Assembly: GCA_001516045.1 (NCBI GenBank)
Contig: LOEW01000303.1
Coordinates: 1-64,000 of the forward strand
DNA from: Desulfosporosinus sp. BRH_c37
GTDB lineage: Bacteria; Bacillota; Desulfitobacteriia; Desulfitobacteriales; Desulfitobacteriaceae
DNA length: 64,000 nt
Direction: 5' to 3'
The notes below the pieces were generated by a model. The model was not told the origin of the DNA, did no database searches, and was given only the letters and a program-made list of their open reading frames with translations. The position numbers and the translations under genes were made by a program. This document shows, piece after piece, positions 42,309 through 51,469 of the stretch. Each line of letters opens with the position of its first letter. Positions within the stretch are counted from its first letter, which is position 1.

Positions 42309-42437
42309 TGCGAGGTTTGATGCTCGAATTGAAGGTTCGTTTATTTACGATGCTCGATGCGGAAATTGGGGAAGTTCGTTTTCGAACGTTCCAAACGCTG
42401 AAGTATAGCGCCTCGTGCTTCGTACCTCGCGCCTCGC
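42309..42437. repeat. CTCG/TTCG word array abutting the fliE stop
   Basis: GTGCGAGGTTTGATGCTCGA, TTTACGATGCTCGATGCGG and, in reverse sense, AGCGCCTCGTGCTTCGTACC and TCGCGCCTCGC up to the fliE stop at 42438. Second array in the 536-bp fliE-fliF gap, which holds no gene. Confidence 0.7.
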
Positions 42438-42773
42438 TTAAATCTGCATACGCATGATCTGATTGTAGGCATCTAACACTTTATCGCGCGTTGCCACCGT
42501 TAAGGACAAAGATAAGTTCGCTTTTTCGAGCGCGACCATCACCGACGATAGATCATCCACTTGACCCGTTGCTAACTGCAGACTGGCCGCATCCGCATTC
42601 TTTTGCAAAGCATCCACTTGGCTTAGTGCATCGGTTAAAAACTCAGAAAAATCCGGTCCGGTCTTTTGAGCTCCATCCCCGGAGCTTATATTCGGCAAAG
42701 TCTCGATACTTAGCGGAGTAATCGGGTTTAGTTGTCCAAGAGGCATTATCGGTGTAAACGCAGAAATACTCAA
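42438..42773 (-). CDS. fliE: Flagellar hook-basal body protein FliE
   Basis: 111 residues. The conserved half is C-terminal: FSEFLTDALSQVDALQKNAD, LATGQVDDLSSVMVALEKAN and LSLTVATRDKVLDAYNQIMRMQI. FliE links the MS ring to the rod. Seven bp behind flgC. Confidence 0.94.
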   Translation of the reverse strand: MSISAFTPIMPLGQLNPITPLSIETLPNISSGDGAQKTGPDFSEFLTDALSQVDALQKNADAASLQLATGQVDDLSSVMVALEKANLSLSLTVATRDKVLDAYNQIMRMQI

Positions 42774-42780
42774 TTAATCC

Positions 42781-43275
42781 TTACCCCCTTCCGATTTCAA
42801 GTGCCTTAGAGGCCATCGACTTACTGACATTAAGGGCAGTCACATTCGCCTCATAAGCCCTAGATGCGGAAATCATATTGACCATTTCCGTCACGATATT
42901 CACATTGGGCTGCCGTACATAGCCCACGGGTAAGCCTGGTTCCGCCACAGTTGCAGCATCCGGAGATGAGGGATTATATTCTAAGTGAAAGGGGTCTTCT
43001 GCGTCGGAAATGCGCTTAATACGGGCCACTTGTACCCCATTACCCAGGTTTTTTTCCCCTATTGTTTTCCCTAAGACGCTAGCAAAGGGAGTTTCCTGAG
43101 CACGCGGAACGAATACAGCCACTTGTCGACTATAAGGAATGGGGTTTCCCGACGGGGTTAGTTCTCCCGTATGTGTTGTATTAATATTGGCAATGTTGTT
43201 AGCAATGAGATCCATTCGTAGACGTTGCGCGGTTAGACCGGAAGCACTAATATCTAATACTCCAAAAAGGCTCAT
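42781..43275 (-). CDS. flgC: Flagellar basal-body rod protein FlgC
   Basis: 164 residues. N-terminal MSLFGVLDISASGLTAQRLR and LIANNIANINTTHTGE; C-terminal YVRQPNVNIVTEMVNMISAS then RAYEANVTALNVSKSMASKALEIG. Rod subunit. Its usual upstream partner flgB is not here; cheB precedes it instead. Confidence 0.94.
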   Translation of the reverse strand: MSLFGVLDISASGLTAQRLRMDLIANNIANINTTHTGELTPSGNPIPYSRQVAVFVPRAQETPFASVLGKTIGEKNLGNGVQVARIKRISDAEDPFHLEYNPSSPDAATVAEPGLPVGYVRQPNVNIVTEMVNMISASRAYEANVTALNVSKSMASKALEIGRG

Positions 43276-43278
43276 GCC

Positions 43279-44430
43279 TTATCCCCTCCTCATGACGCAT
43301 TCCACAATCGTTCGCCCGATCTCCCTGAGCGGTACTACTCGATCAGCTAGACCGGCATCCACTATGGATCTAGGCATCCCGTAAACCACGCAGGTCTCCT
43401 CTGACTCTGCAATCGCAAACCCCTCTAACGCTTTAAGTTCCTTCATGCCCTTCGTACCATCACTTCCCATCCCTGTCATGACCACTCCAAGGGTTCCTCT
43501 CCCAACAGCCTTCGCCAAGGATAGAAACATGACATCCACAGACGGGTGATAAAGCGTGGGTATAGGGGCTTCTTCTCCAATGTGTAAAGTCAGCTGCCCA
43601 GACTTACGCTGAACCTGCATCTGTTTACCCGCAGGCGCTACGTATACGGTTCCTGCTTTCAGGACTTCCCCATGGATTCCTTCCCTAACATTGAGTGGAC
43701 AAAGCCCGTTTAAACGCTGGGCAAGTGGCCCGGTAAAACCGGGAGGCATGTGTTGAGCCACCAGTACAGGAACTGTGAAATCAGCAGGGAGGTTTGGGAG
43801 GACAGCTTGTAACGCCGAAGGTCCTCCTGTCGATGTACCGATGGCGACAATTTCTACCGCATGCTTGGGAGCAAAACCCGTCTTTCCCGAGCTTGTAAGG
43901 GGCAGAGCAGGGCGAACCGGAACACTTCCTACTCCAGTAAGTGGCACTACCCTTGGTGGCGTTGCTTGAAGGTTAGCACTCAAAGATAGGTCTTTGCGAC
44001 CAAGACGAGCAGGATTAACACCCGCCGCTGCTTTTACTTTCTCCACTAAATCCCGAGAAAGTGCTTGCAGATCAGCTCCCGGACTGCCCGAAGGTTTTGC
44101 CACCACATCGCAGGCTCCTAGGTCAAGGGCCTTCAACGTGGCTTCAGTTCCTTCTGTCGTCACTGCGCTCAAGATGATTACAGGCGTTGGTTGCCAACGC
44201 ATAATCTCTTCCAACGCCTGTAGACCATTCATAACAGGCATCTCTACATCCATCGTCACAACCTGAGGGCGAAGAGCTTGCAGTTTCAGAATCCCCTCCC
44301 GCCCATCCCGCGCGGTATCTAATACCTTAATACCGGGGTCTTGATTGAGTATTTTTTGGAGGGTCAAACGCATAAAGGGCGAATCATCAACTATTAGAAC
44401 CCCGATTGGCGTTTTAGGCGTCAAACTCAT
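43279..44430 (-). CDS. cheB: Chemotaxis methylesterase/response regulator CheB
   Basis: 383 residues. Receiver domain 1-125 with Asp61 (VVTMDVEMPVMNG) and C-terminal methylesterase domain with the catalytic triad Ser200 (IGTSTGGPS), His227 (VAQHMPPGF) and Asp324 (GMGSDGTKG). Removes methyl groups from receptors after phosphorylation by CheA. A Pro-rich linker (about 150-185) joins the domains. No cheR is seen in the window. Confidence 0.97.
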   Translation of the reverse strand: MSLTPKTPIGVLIVDDSPFMRLTLQKILNQDPGIKVLDTARDGREGILKLQALRPQVVTMDVEMPVMNGLQALEEIMRWQPTPVIILSAVTTEGTEATLKALDLGACDVVAKPSGSPGADLQALSRDLVEKVKAAAGVNPARLGRKDLSLSANLQATPPRVVPLTGVGSVPVRPALPLTSSGKTGFAPKHAVEIVAIGTSTGGPSALQAVLPNLPADFTVPVLVAQHMPPGFTGPLAQRLNGLCPLNVREGIHGEVLKAGTVYVAPAGKQMQVQRKSGQLTLHIGEEAPIPTLYHPSVDVMFLSLAKAVGRGTLGVVMTGMGSDGTKGMKELKALEGFAIAESEETCVVYGMPRSIVDAGLADRVVPLREIGRTIVECVMRRG

Positions 44431-44433
44431 GGC

Positions 44434-44859
44434 TTACTCTTCGCCCATGATTTGATTGAGTTCCAATAAAATAAGTAAGCGTTCCCCAATTTTCCCTACT
44501 CCGCGTATAAACTGTGAATCCATGCCTAAGGCGATCGGTGGCGGTGGCTCAATAGCTTCACTGTCTAAACGCAGCACCTCTGTCACCGCATCCACGCGAA
44601 TCCCGAAAACCTTCGTTTGAACTTGCAAGACGATGATCCGACTCAGGTCAGTTTCTTCCACACGGTCCATGCGGAAACGGGTTCGCAAACTGATCACCGG
44701 TATTACATTCCCCCGCAAATTAATGACACCCTCAACATATTCCGGTGCTTTAGGCACACGAGTAATAGGGGGAATACGGATAATTTCCTGGACACGCATA
44801 ATATCAACGCCAAATTCTTCTGACCCTAAGCTAAAAGTGACTAATTGTTCTTCCGCCAT
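44434..44859 (-). CDS. cheW: Chemotaxis coupling protein CheW
   Basis: 141 residues, single CheW domain: VTFSLGSEEFGVDIMRVQEI, YVEGVINLRGNVIPVISLRTRF, and FIRGVGKIGERLLILLELNQI. It couples receptors to CheA. Four bp ahead of cheB; its own upstream gap to cheA is a word array. Confidence 0.96.
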   Translation of the reverse strand: MAEEQLVTFSLGSEEFGVDIMRVQEIIRIPPITRVPKAPEYVEGVINLRGNVIPVISLRTRFRMDRVEETDLSRIIVLQVQTKVFGIRVDAVTEVLRLDSEAIEPPPPIALGMDSQFIRGVGKIGERLLILLELNQIMGEE

Positions 44860-44875
44860 TGATTTATACCCCCTT

Positions 44876-45071
44876 ATCGATGTTCGTAGTTCGATATTAG
44901 TGGTTCGAACTGGAATAAAAACTTTAAAGTTTTTAGGAACTTAATTAAGGTTCTCTCTTTATCGATGTTCGTGGTTCGAGGTGATTGATCGAGATAAGAT
45001 TAAATCGTTTTTAAAAATTTAAAAATTTTTATTCTTACTCGAACCACGAACCACGAATATCGAATATCGAT
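44876..45071. repeat. Inverted TTCG word array between cheA and cheW
   Basis: TATCGATGTTCGTAGTTCGA (from 44876) and TATCGATGTTCGTGGTTCGA (from 44959) on the left; CTCGAACCACGAACCACGAA...TCGAATATCGA (45029-45070) on the right. The right arm abuts the cheA stop. The middle is AT-rich with small hairpins (AAAACTTTAAAGTTTT). Confidence 0.85.
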
Positions 45072-47273
45072 TTAGCGTTTAACTAAGACGTCTTGGATTA
45101 GGGAGCCGATGTCGAGAATCAAGGTGACTTTGCCATCACCGAGAATTGTTGCTCCGGCAATTCCGGGTAAATTATTGAGAAAATCACCCAGCGATTTAAT
45201 TACAACTTCTTGTTGTCCACGCAGTTCATCCACAATAAGGCCGAGCGCTTTTTCTCCAAAGCCTACAACGACGACAAAGACCTCCTCACTTGCGGTTTCT
45301 GGAGTCGGAAGATCAAACTTTTCTTGTAACGAGATTAGTGGTAACGTGTTTCCGCGCAGTTGAACCATTGGCAATCCGCCCACTGTTTTGATCTCCGTAC
45401 GATTGACCAGCAAAGTCTCTAAAACAGAAGAGAGTGGAACCGCGTAAATCTCTCCCCCTACTTCGACAAGAAGTGCCTGAATAATAGCCAACGTCAGCGG
45501 CAATCGAATGGTGAAGGTGGTTCCCTGCCCTTTACGGGTCGTGATATCCACCATTCCTCCCAGATTATTCAGAGCCTTCTTCACCACATCCATCCCTACA
45601 CCCCGACCGGAAATATCGGTCACTTTATCTGCCGTGCTAAAGCCCGGCAAAAAGATTAAATTAGAGATATCACGTTCAGAGAGTTCTTCTCTCTCTCCGA
45701 CCAGTCCTTTAGAAACCGCAATGCTCCGAATCTTTTCGAGGTCTAATCCCGCTCCATCATCCGAGATGACAATCGCAATATGGTTTCCTTCATGATAAGC
45801 ATCCAGTTTAATCGTACCCAGTTCCGGTTTTCCTGCGGCTCGACGCTCTTCAGGAGATTCGATCCCATGATCCACTGAGTTCCGAATGAGATGCATTAAG
45901 GGATCACCAATAACTTCGACAACTGTTTTATCAAGTTCTGTATCCTCGCCATTTAAGACCAGTTCCATTTCTTTACCTGTTTTCTTAGCAAGATCACGGA
46001 CCAAACGAGGAAAACGGCTAAAGACAGTTCCGATCGCCACCATGCGCAGACGCATAACGCTCTCTTGAAGGTCATACATTAAACGCCCCAAGTAAACGTT
46101 GGCCTCGTTCAAATTACTCACCATATTGTCCATACTATACTGGGCCTTCAAATCTAACCCAATTTGGACCAATCTAGTCCTAGTAATGACCATTTCTCCC
46201 ACTAAGTTAATAAGATTATCCATGCGAACCGTATCTACTCGAATCGTATGTACTTGCGTATTACCTTCGCCACCGGAAACTTCAATAGTCGGAGGAGCAG
46301 AATTAGGCTTCTTAGGATCAACTGCGATTTTTGGTATGGGAACGGGCTTTAACGCTATATCCTCTGACATGCCTTTAACGTCTCCATTTGGACCAATATC
46401 CGGTTTAGAAACTGGAATTTCGGCGACTGCAGTCACACTTGTTGTTATTCCTGCCTTTACCCTTTCAACATCCGGATAAGGATTAACAACGACGTCCACC
46501 AATTCCGAAATCTCCAATATTTCCCTCTGAATCTCTTCAATAGGCTCATCACATACCAATAAAAGGAAAAACTCCTCGGCGTTTTTGACTTCTAAATCTT
46601 CGACACTTGGGAAAAGCTTAATCACAGTTCCTATTCCTTCAAGCCGCTGGGTCGCCATCACAGCACGAACCGCCTTCATAAGAGTACCAGGCGCAAGTTT
46701 CACTTCCACTTGATAGACACCGTGCCCCAATAAATGTGCCTCGTTTAGTTTTTCCTCTTCGGTCTGAGTTAAAGAGAAGTCCAGTGGGATAAATTTCACC
46801 ATCGCCTCTTCTTCCTCATCTTCTCCTTGGACTTGTTGAGAATTCTCCGCTGCCACAGCTATTTCTCCGTTCAATAACGCCCTCATGGAAGAGACCAGGT
46901 CTTCGGACCCAATAGTGATCTCCTGACGTTGTTCAACTTGAGCCAGCATCGCTTTAACACGGTCCGTTACAGCTAACAGGATGTCAATCATTTCGAGAGA
47001 AACTTCGATTTTCCCCTGACGCAAACGATCTAGCAAGTCTTCAGCCGCATGGGTCATCGCAACTATCGGTGTGAAGCCCATTGTCCCCGAAGCACCCTTC
47101 AAGCTGTGAGCTGAGCGGAAAAGATCGTTGATCAGTCCGATATTTCCTCCCTCTTTTTCCAGTTGTAAAAGTCCTGCTCCGAGCCTTTCAATCTGTTCAG
47201 AGGAATCCAATAGGTAAAACTCTAAGAATTCTCCCAGATCTACTCCCATATTTTTGTCGTCATCCTGGCTCAT
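45072..47273 (-). CDS. cheA: Chemotaxis histidine kinase CheA
   Basis: 733 residues. HPt domain with phospho-His56 (LFRSAHSLKGASGTMGF); P2 CheY-binding part (about 155-270); dimerisation (P3, about 345-410); HATPase domain (MHLIRNSVDHGIESPEERRA, ISDDGAGLD, GRGVGMDVVK); C-terminal CheW-like P5 domain. Phosphorylates CheY and CheB. First gene of the large operon; the upstream region 47274-47550 must hold its promoter, but I could not identify convincing boxes. Confidence 0.97.
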   Translation of the reverse strand: MSQDDDKNMGVDLGEFLEFYLLDSSEQIERLGAGLLQLEKEGGNIGLINDLFRSAHSLKGASGTMGFTPIVAMTHAAEDLLDRLRQGKIEVSLEMIDILLAVTDRVKAMLAQVEQRQEITIGSEDLVSSMRALLNGEIAVAAENSQQVQGEDEEEEAMVKFIPLDFSLTQTEEEKLNEAHLLGHGVYQVEVKLAPGTLMKAVRAVMATQRLEGIGTVIKLFPSVEDLEVKNAEEFFLLLVCDEPIEEIQREILEISELVDVVVNPYPDVERVKAGITTSVTAVAEIPVSKPDIGPNGDVKGMSEDIALKPVPIPKIAVDPKKPNSAPPTIEVSGGEGNTQVHTIRVDTVRMDNLINLVGEMVITRTRLVQIGLDLKAQYSMDNMVSNLNEANVYLGRLMYDLQESVMRLRMVAIGTVFSRFPRLVRDLAKKTGKEMELVLNGEDTELDKTVVEVIGDPLMHLIRNSVDHGIESPEERRAAGKPELGTIKLDAYHEGNHIAIVISDDGAGLDLEKIRSIAVSKGLVGEREELSERDISNLIFLPGFSTADKVTDISGRGVGMDVVKKALNNLGGMVDITTRKGQGTTFTIRLPLTLAIIQALLVEVGGEIYAVPLSSVLETLLVNRTEIKTVGGLPMVQLRGNTLPLISLQEKFDLPTPETASEEVFVVVVGFGEKALGLIVDELRGQQEVVIKSLGDFLNNLPGIAGATILGDGKVTLILDIGSLIQDVLVKR

Positions 47274-47550
47274 GCTTTGCCACCCCTATCTTTTTCATAA
47301 GACACTATATGAAATAATTCCGTAAGGTACCCCTAAACGATAAATATTTTGCAATTCGTACAAGTTCCTTATGTAGGATTATTATTCATGAAATAGACAT
47401 ATTGTCCCGTGTTACCTTAATTCGCCATCTTTTTTAGAATTCCTCCAAAGAAAAATACATAAATAGCTATAAACTCTTATTTTCTTATAGTAGCATTAAG
47501 TTGTAAAACCGTATACAGTTTTTTCTGTCAATTCGATAGGACCTTTGGGC
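47274..47550. other. Upstream region of cheA, no clear promoter
   Basis: AT-rich, no gene. A TTGACA (minus strand, near 47528-47533) and a TATAAG (near 47486-47491) are present but badly spaced. cheA is preceded by GATAGGGGTGG, a weak ribosome-binding site. Confidence 0.4.
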
Positions 47551-47587
47551 AAAAAATAAACAGGCTGCCTTACTTGCACCCTGTTTG
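47551..47587 (-). terminator. Terminator of the fliD-fliS-flaG operon
   Basis: On the minus strand AAACAGG, a 15-nt loop and CCTGTTT are followed by ATTTTTTG. It separates the late flagellar operon from cheA. Confidence 0.85.
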
Positions 47588-47663
47588 TGTATTGATATGA
47601 GTTTATTTTGTTGGATTTCCTTGTGTTCTCTTGCTGTTACACGTTTTCTTATTCAGAACCATT

Positions 47664-48035
47664 TTAGACCCGTTTATCAAACATCAAACCAATCATATCG
47701 CTAAAAGAATTCAGAATATCCAAAGCCCGTTGAGATGGAATTTCATCCAGTACTTCGTCGTTTTGTTTATCGATAATCTTAACCACAACTCGCTTAGATT
47801 TTTCATCCACCCTAAGCTCTACGCGCTTATCAATAATTCCCATCAGCCGGTTGAGCTTTTCTACGGCCTTTTCTACTTCCTCGCGCGGAATCTCTTCTCG
47901 GGCAGAGGGGATTTCTTGTTTACGGTCGACTACCTTGCGTGGAGTCTCTTGAGAGCGTTCCAGTTTCTGCCCAGGAAAAGCATCCACAGGGATTATGGTG
48001 GACTGAGTATTCGGTTGTATAGGATTGATCATCAT
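47664..48035 (-). CDS. flaG: Flagellar protein FlaG (copy 1)
   Basis: 123 residues. The FlaG domain covers the last ~65 residues: EEVEKAVEKLNRLMGIIDKR, RVDEKSKRVVVKIIDKQNDE, and EIPSQRALDILNSFSDMIGL. The N-terminal 55 residues are polar. FlaG is thought to influence filament length. Last gene of the fliD-fliS-fliT operon; a paralogue is at 51719. Confidence 0.88.
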   Translation of the reverse strand: MMINPIQPNTQSTIIPVDAFPGQKLERSQETPRKVVDRKQEIPSAREEIPREEVEKAVEKLNRLMGIIDKRVELRVDEKSKRVVVKIIDKQNDEVLDEIPSQRALDILNSFSDMIGLMFDKRV

Positions 48036-48057
48036 AAATTCCTCCTATATTTAACAA

Positions 48058-48390
48058 CTATCGTTTCCAATTCATCTGGCTAACAGCTGTAGTGCTGCTA
48101 GCGCCATAGGCTTCCGAAACCTGATGTTGCCGCTTGCTCCGGCTGAGTATAAGCCGCAGATTATCAGTAATATCCTGGTTAACTTGCTGGATTTCGCTCA
48201 GCAAGCTCCGTCCTTGTAGCGAAACCTTGAAGTCATCATCCTCCGTCTGTTCGATGATGGTCTGCAAGCGTTCCCGTTGATTCATTAGGTCGTAAAAAAG
48301 TCCCATATCCTGCTTGGACAAGAACTTGATCATCTCTTTCGTCAAGAACTGATAATCCTGCCACAAAGCTTGTGCCGTCTTGCCGTCCAT
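48058..48390 (-). CDS. FliT-like small flagellar protein
   Basis: 110 residues, all helical: MDGKTAQALWQDYQFLTKEM, LSKQDMGLFYDLMNQRERLQ and later VNQDITDNLRLILSRSK. Position right behind fliS (one-base TAATG overlap) and helical shape fit FliT, the FliD chaperone, whose sequence is poorly conserved. Start ATG 48390 chosen over an upstream one (48441) that lies within fliS. Confidence 0.65.
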   Translation of the reverse strand: MDGKTAQALWQDYQFLTKEMIKFLSKQDMGLFYDLMNQRERLQTIIEQTEDDDFKVSLQGRSLLSEIQQVNQDITDNLRLILSRSKRQHQVSEAYGASSTTAVSQMNWKR

Positions 48391-48782
48391 TATTTGCCTG
48401 CCGCCCGAGCCACATGAGTTTGTTTCATGGCCTCCACCCAAGCATCCCGCATTTCTTCTAACATACTCTTTGCCTGTTGCAATTGTGTAACATCCTTTTT
48501 GATGTTGCCTTGAATTAGGCAGTATTCCGTGTATTCGTAAAGTTGGGCCCAGTTTTTAGATAGTTCGTATTTCATATCTAAGGTGCGTATGAATTCACGT
48601 ACAATGTCCTGGACTCGCATATTGGCATTATGTGATTTCGAGATATCCCCCTGCTCCATCGCTAAAATACTTTCAGTTAAGAATCGCAGAGCACCGTTAT
48701 AGAGTAGTAAGGTTAATTGTTCCGGCGAGGACGTCATAGCCTGTTGGTTTTTATAGGCGTTCGCCATCTGTGGATTCACCAT
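48390..48782 (-). CDS. fliS: Flagellin export chaperone FliS
   Basis: 130 residues, four-helix protein: MVNPQMANAYKNQQAMTSSP, EQLTLLLYNGALRFLTESIL and the later RTLDMKYELSKNWAQLYEYT fit FliS. It binds the flagellin C-terminus and prevents premature assembly. Follows fliD by 25 bp. Confidence 0.94.
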   Translation of the reverse strand: MVNPQMANAYKNQQAMTSSPEQLTLLLYNGALRFLTESILAMEQGDISKSHNANMRVQDIVREFIRTLDMKYELSKNWAQLYEYTEYCLIQGNIKKDVTQLQQAKSMLEEMRDAWVEAMKQTHVARAAGK

Positions 48783-48807
48783 AATTTTCCCTCCAATTGC
48801 TTAATTA

Positions 48808-51105
48808 TTATGAACTACTACTGCTATCCAGCATCGATGACAACCAACTGCTCTGGGAATTCAATTGCTGTAAAGCAACTTCCATAGCATTATACTGCTT
48901 ATAATAGGCCGCTTGCATCGTGTCAAATCGGTCTGCCTCTTTGTCTATTTGCGTAGTGTAGGAGGTGATTCTCTTGGCATAATCGCTACTGGAATCATAT
49001 TGAGCATTTATTGTTGTCCCAGCTTTTTGTACCAGTTGATCCATTGTATTCTTGATACCATCATACAGACGCCCTGCGATTCCCTGAGTATTAAAATTGA
49101 CAGTACCGTCTGAATTCGTTGTCCCACTGGAACCAAAAAGTTGACTAAGCACATTGGGATTGGCATTCATTGCTTTGCGCAACTTGTCAGTATCCAAGTA
49201 TAGCTTACCACCCTCAGTATAGTTTCCTGAGGTAATACCAATCGCAGAGGCACTATTATAAATACCACTCACGCCAGAAATAGGGCTGGAGAAAGCATTC
49301 CGCATTGTATTAACAAGACTGTTCAAAGTAGAATCACCATGAAGCATACCACTCTTAGCCTTGGCCTCCCAGGCCGTAATATCCGAATCTTTCATTTCAG
49401 CCTTCTGGGCGTCGGTCAGAGGCGCATAATCCTTATAGCGGGTTTCAGTCACCATACCATTGAGATCAGCTAGAATCTTGTTGTACGAGTCAACTAAGGA
49501 CTGGATACCAGCCACTGCCTTGTCGACATCGTTCGTTACGCTAACACTAGTCGCTTGTCCAACAGTCGTATCCATAACACCAGAGGACGATATCTTTGCG
49601 TCAGTTGAGACACCTGTCAAATTGTACGTGACCCCAGAAATACTAAATGAATTGCTCGCTTGGGCTAACGGTACTCCATCTAAGCTAAAGACGGCATCTT
49701 TGCCCGCTTGATGTAGTTTTAAAGTATTAGCTAAAAAACTGGTTCCCACTGCATCACTGCCACTAAAATTAAGGCTCTGACCATTAGCGGACGTCAGTGT
49801 TACCTTCCCCGTAGTCGAATCATAGGCGGCATTCACGTTTGGTACTGCACTATGAATACTAGCCAGCATACCTTGCAACGATTCGCTAACCGGAGTTATA
49901 ACCACTGGTGTAAACGTATTCGTACCAGTACCATCGTCAATTTGCAAAGTGAACGTATCTGTTGCACCAAATCCTGAAAATTCGGCAAATTGACTTTGTA
50001 ATGTAGCATTAGTATCGATGGGAATATTGACACTACTCGTACTGGTTGTAACTTTTCCAGCATTAAAAGCAGCAGGAATATGCAGCTGACTAAACAAGTC
50101 CTTGGCGCTTTGATCACTATCATCTATGGAAAGTGTCCCGCTCTGCAACGGAGTAATGGAAAATAGCCCAGTAGTGGTTTCAAAACTTGCAGTGGCATTG
50201 CCGCTGCCATCATTAATTGCTGTATTAATAGCTGTCATTAAGTCAACTAAACTTTTAGTAGTATCTATATTAATGGTCATTGTAGTGCCAGTAGCAGAAT
50301 TGCTCAATTTCAGCGTAGAGTTCGTGAGACCCGTAAATTGACTGGCAAGGGAAGCAGTAGGATCAATATGTTTAGATTGAATATTACCGCTGCTAGACAC
50401 GTTCGAACCAGTGGCTATTACAGAAACAGGTAATTTTAACTTATCCGTGAGAAAACTCATTCCAGCAACATTGCTCCCAGCGAAACTGATATCAGCAGTT
50501 GCGCCAGAATTGTTCGTAGTCAGAAAGAAACGATCCAACGTACTATCATAATTAGCAGTTACGTTGACACCAGCGTTATTAATTTGACTGACCAAATCAT
50601 TAATACTACCAGTTGGACTAACCTTAATTGTAGCGCTTGCTGAACCGTTTGCTATTGTAATAGACATTGTTGGGATATCATCTACAGCAGTCCCTGAGTA
50701 GAACTGTGAAGCAATTGTCGACTTATCTACAGTAGTTCCTGCCGCAGAAAGGCTCGCAGAACTGGTCAGCTTTACACCATCAGCGAGCTGAGCAACCACC
50801 AATGAATGATTCACATCTGCTGCTTCAGCATTAGCTGTCGCGGTAGCAACCGATGTATTACTAGATGAAACCTTATTTGGACTTAAAGTCCCTTGAAGTT
50901 TGTAATTAAAAACCGAAGAGCGAAAGCTATTGATATCATCATAAACTTTATTGTAAGATGTTTTTTGCCATTGTAAAACTGTTTTCTTTTGGATCAAAGA
51001 ATCCTCTCTTGCTTGCTGCCCAGCCATTAAATTCTTGACGATTGTGTCAATATCCATTCCTGACCCAGACAGTCCATAAGTTCCGCCTACCGAACTTACT
51101 GACAT
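48808..51105 (-). CDS. fliD: Flagellar filament cap protein FliD, enlarged
   Basis: 765 residues, well above the usual 450-550. The N-terminal GGTYGLSGSGMDIDTIVKNL and C-terminal domains (about 510-765, including VDKAVAGIQSLVDSYNKILA and LNSLVNTMRNAFSSP) are standard. Between them (about 110-480) lie at least three related beta repeats, each with an SQF..., a ..V..TGSINDLVSQIN..-like helix and an N..YD..TG.F.LT... strand. These probably add outer domains to the cap. Preceded by a SigD promoter, ATG after AAGGAGG. Confidence 0.92.
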   Translation of the reverse strand: MSVSSVGGTYGLSGSGMDIDTIVKNLMAGQQAREDSLIQKKTVLQWQKTSYNKVYDDINSFRSSVFNYKLQGTLSPNKVSSSNTSVATATANAEAADVNHSLVVAQLADGVKLTSSASLSAAGTTVDKSTIASQFYSGTAVDDIPTMSITIANGSASATIKVSPTGSINDLVSQINNAGVNVTANYDSTLDRFFLTTNNSGATADISFAGSNVAGMSFLTDKLKLPVSVIATGSNVSSSGNIQSKHIDPTASLASQFTGLTNSTLKLSNSATGTTMTINIDTTKSLVDLMTAINTAINDGSGNATASFETTTGLFSITPLQSGTLSIDDSDQSAKDLFSQLHIPAAFNAGKVTTSTSSVNIPIDTNATLQSQFAEFSGFGATDTFTLQIDDGTGTNTFTPVVITPVSESLQGMLASIHSAVPNVNAAYDSTTGKVTLTSANGQSLNFSGSDAVGTSFLANTLKLHQAGKDAVFSLDGVPLAQASNSFSISGVTYNLTGVSTDAKISSSGVMDTTVGQATSVSVTNDVDKAVAGIQSLVDSYNKILADLNGMVTETRYKDYAPLTDAQKAEMKDSDITAWEAKAKSGMLHGDSTLNSLVNTMRNAFSSPISGVSGIYNSASAIGITSGNYTEGGKLYLDTDKLRKAMNANPNVLSQLFGSSGTTNSDGTVNFNTQGIAGRLYDGIKNTMDQLVQKAGTTINAQYDSSSDYAKRITSYTTQIDKEADRFDTMQAAYYKQYNAMEVALQQLNSQSSWLSSMLDSSSSS

Positions 51106-51247
51106 ATGTGTAGCCTCCTTATCGAAAATTCATGGTCATATTCCTTTTCAATAATATCCTCAATTAACTGCTTATGTCACGATTGAGTTACAATATGCCA
51201 ATCTCCTAATTAAACACCTATTAAGTTGATTAATTTATCTACTATGT

Positions 51248-51274
51248 ATATCGTAAAAAGTGCCGCAAACTTTA
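51248..51274 (-). promoter_or_regulatory. SigD promoter of fliD-fliS-fliT-flaG
   Basis: TAAA (51271-51274), 15 bp, TACGATAT (51248-51255) on the minus strand. The consensus is TAAA-N15-GCCGATAT. It sits about 140 bp upstream of fliD. The rest of the gap (51106-51469) is AT-rich. Confidence 0.85.
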
Positions 51275-51352
51275 GGGGTAAACGTAAAAAACTCATTTAA
51301 TTAATGTAACTTCGAATGGTTAAACAATCGCATCAGTATGCAAGATTAATAA

Positions 51353-51386
51353 AGCCACTAGTAAGGTATTTCCCTGACTAATGGCT
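51353..51386 (-). terminator. Terminator after the 77-residue gene
   Basis: AGCCACTAGTAAGG (51353-51366) folds back on CC.TGACTAATGGCT (51373-51386); the minus strand continues with TTTATTAAT. Closely related in sequence to the hairpin at 52217-52252. Confidence 0.7.
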
Positions 51387-51469
51387 GTTTCTTGGCTCGC
51401 TCAATATAGATCACTCCTTGAAATTAATTCTTCATTTGTAAGTCCAATTTTTGAATATCATTATCCGAC

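Noticed and set aside
47274-47550. SigD promoter before cheA
   Set aside because: TTTATCG and TAAA-like strings occur but not at the required spacing or strand.
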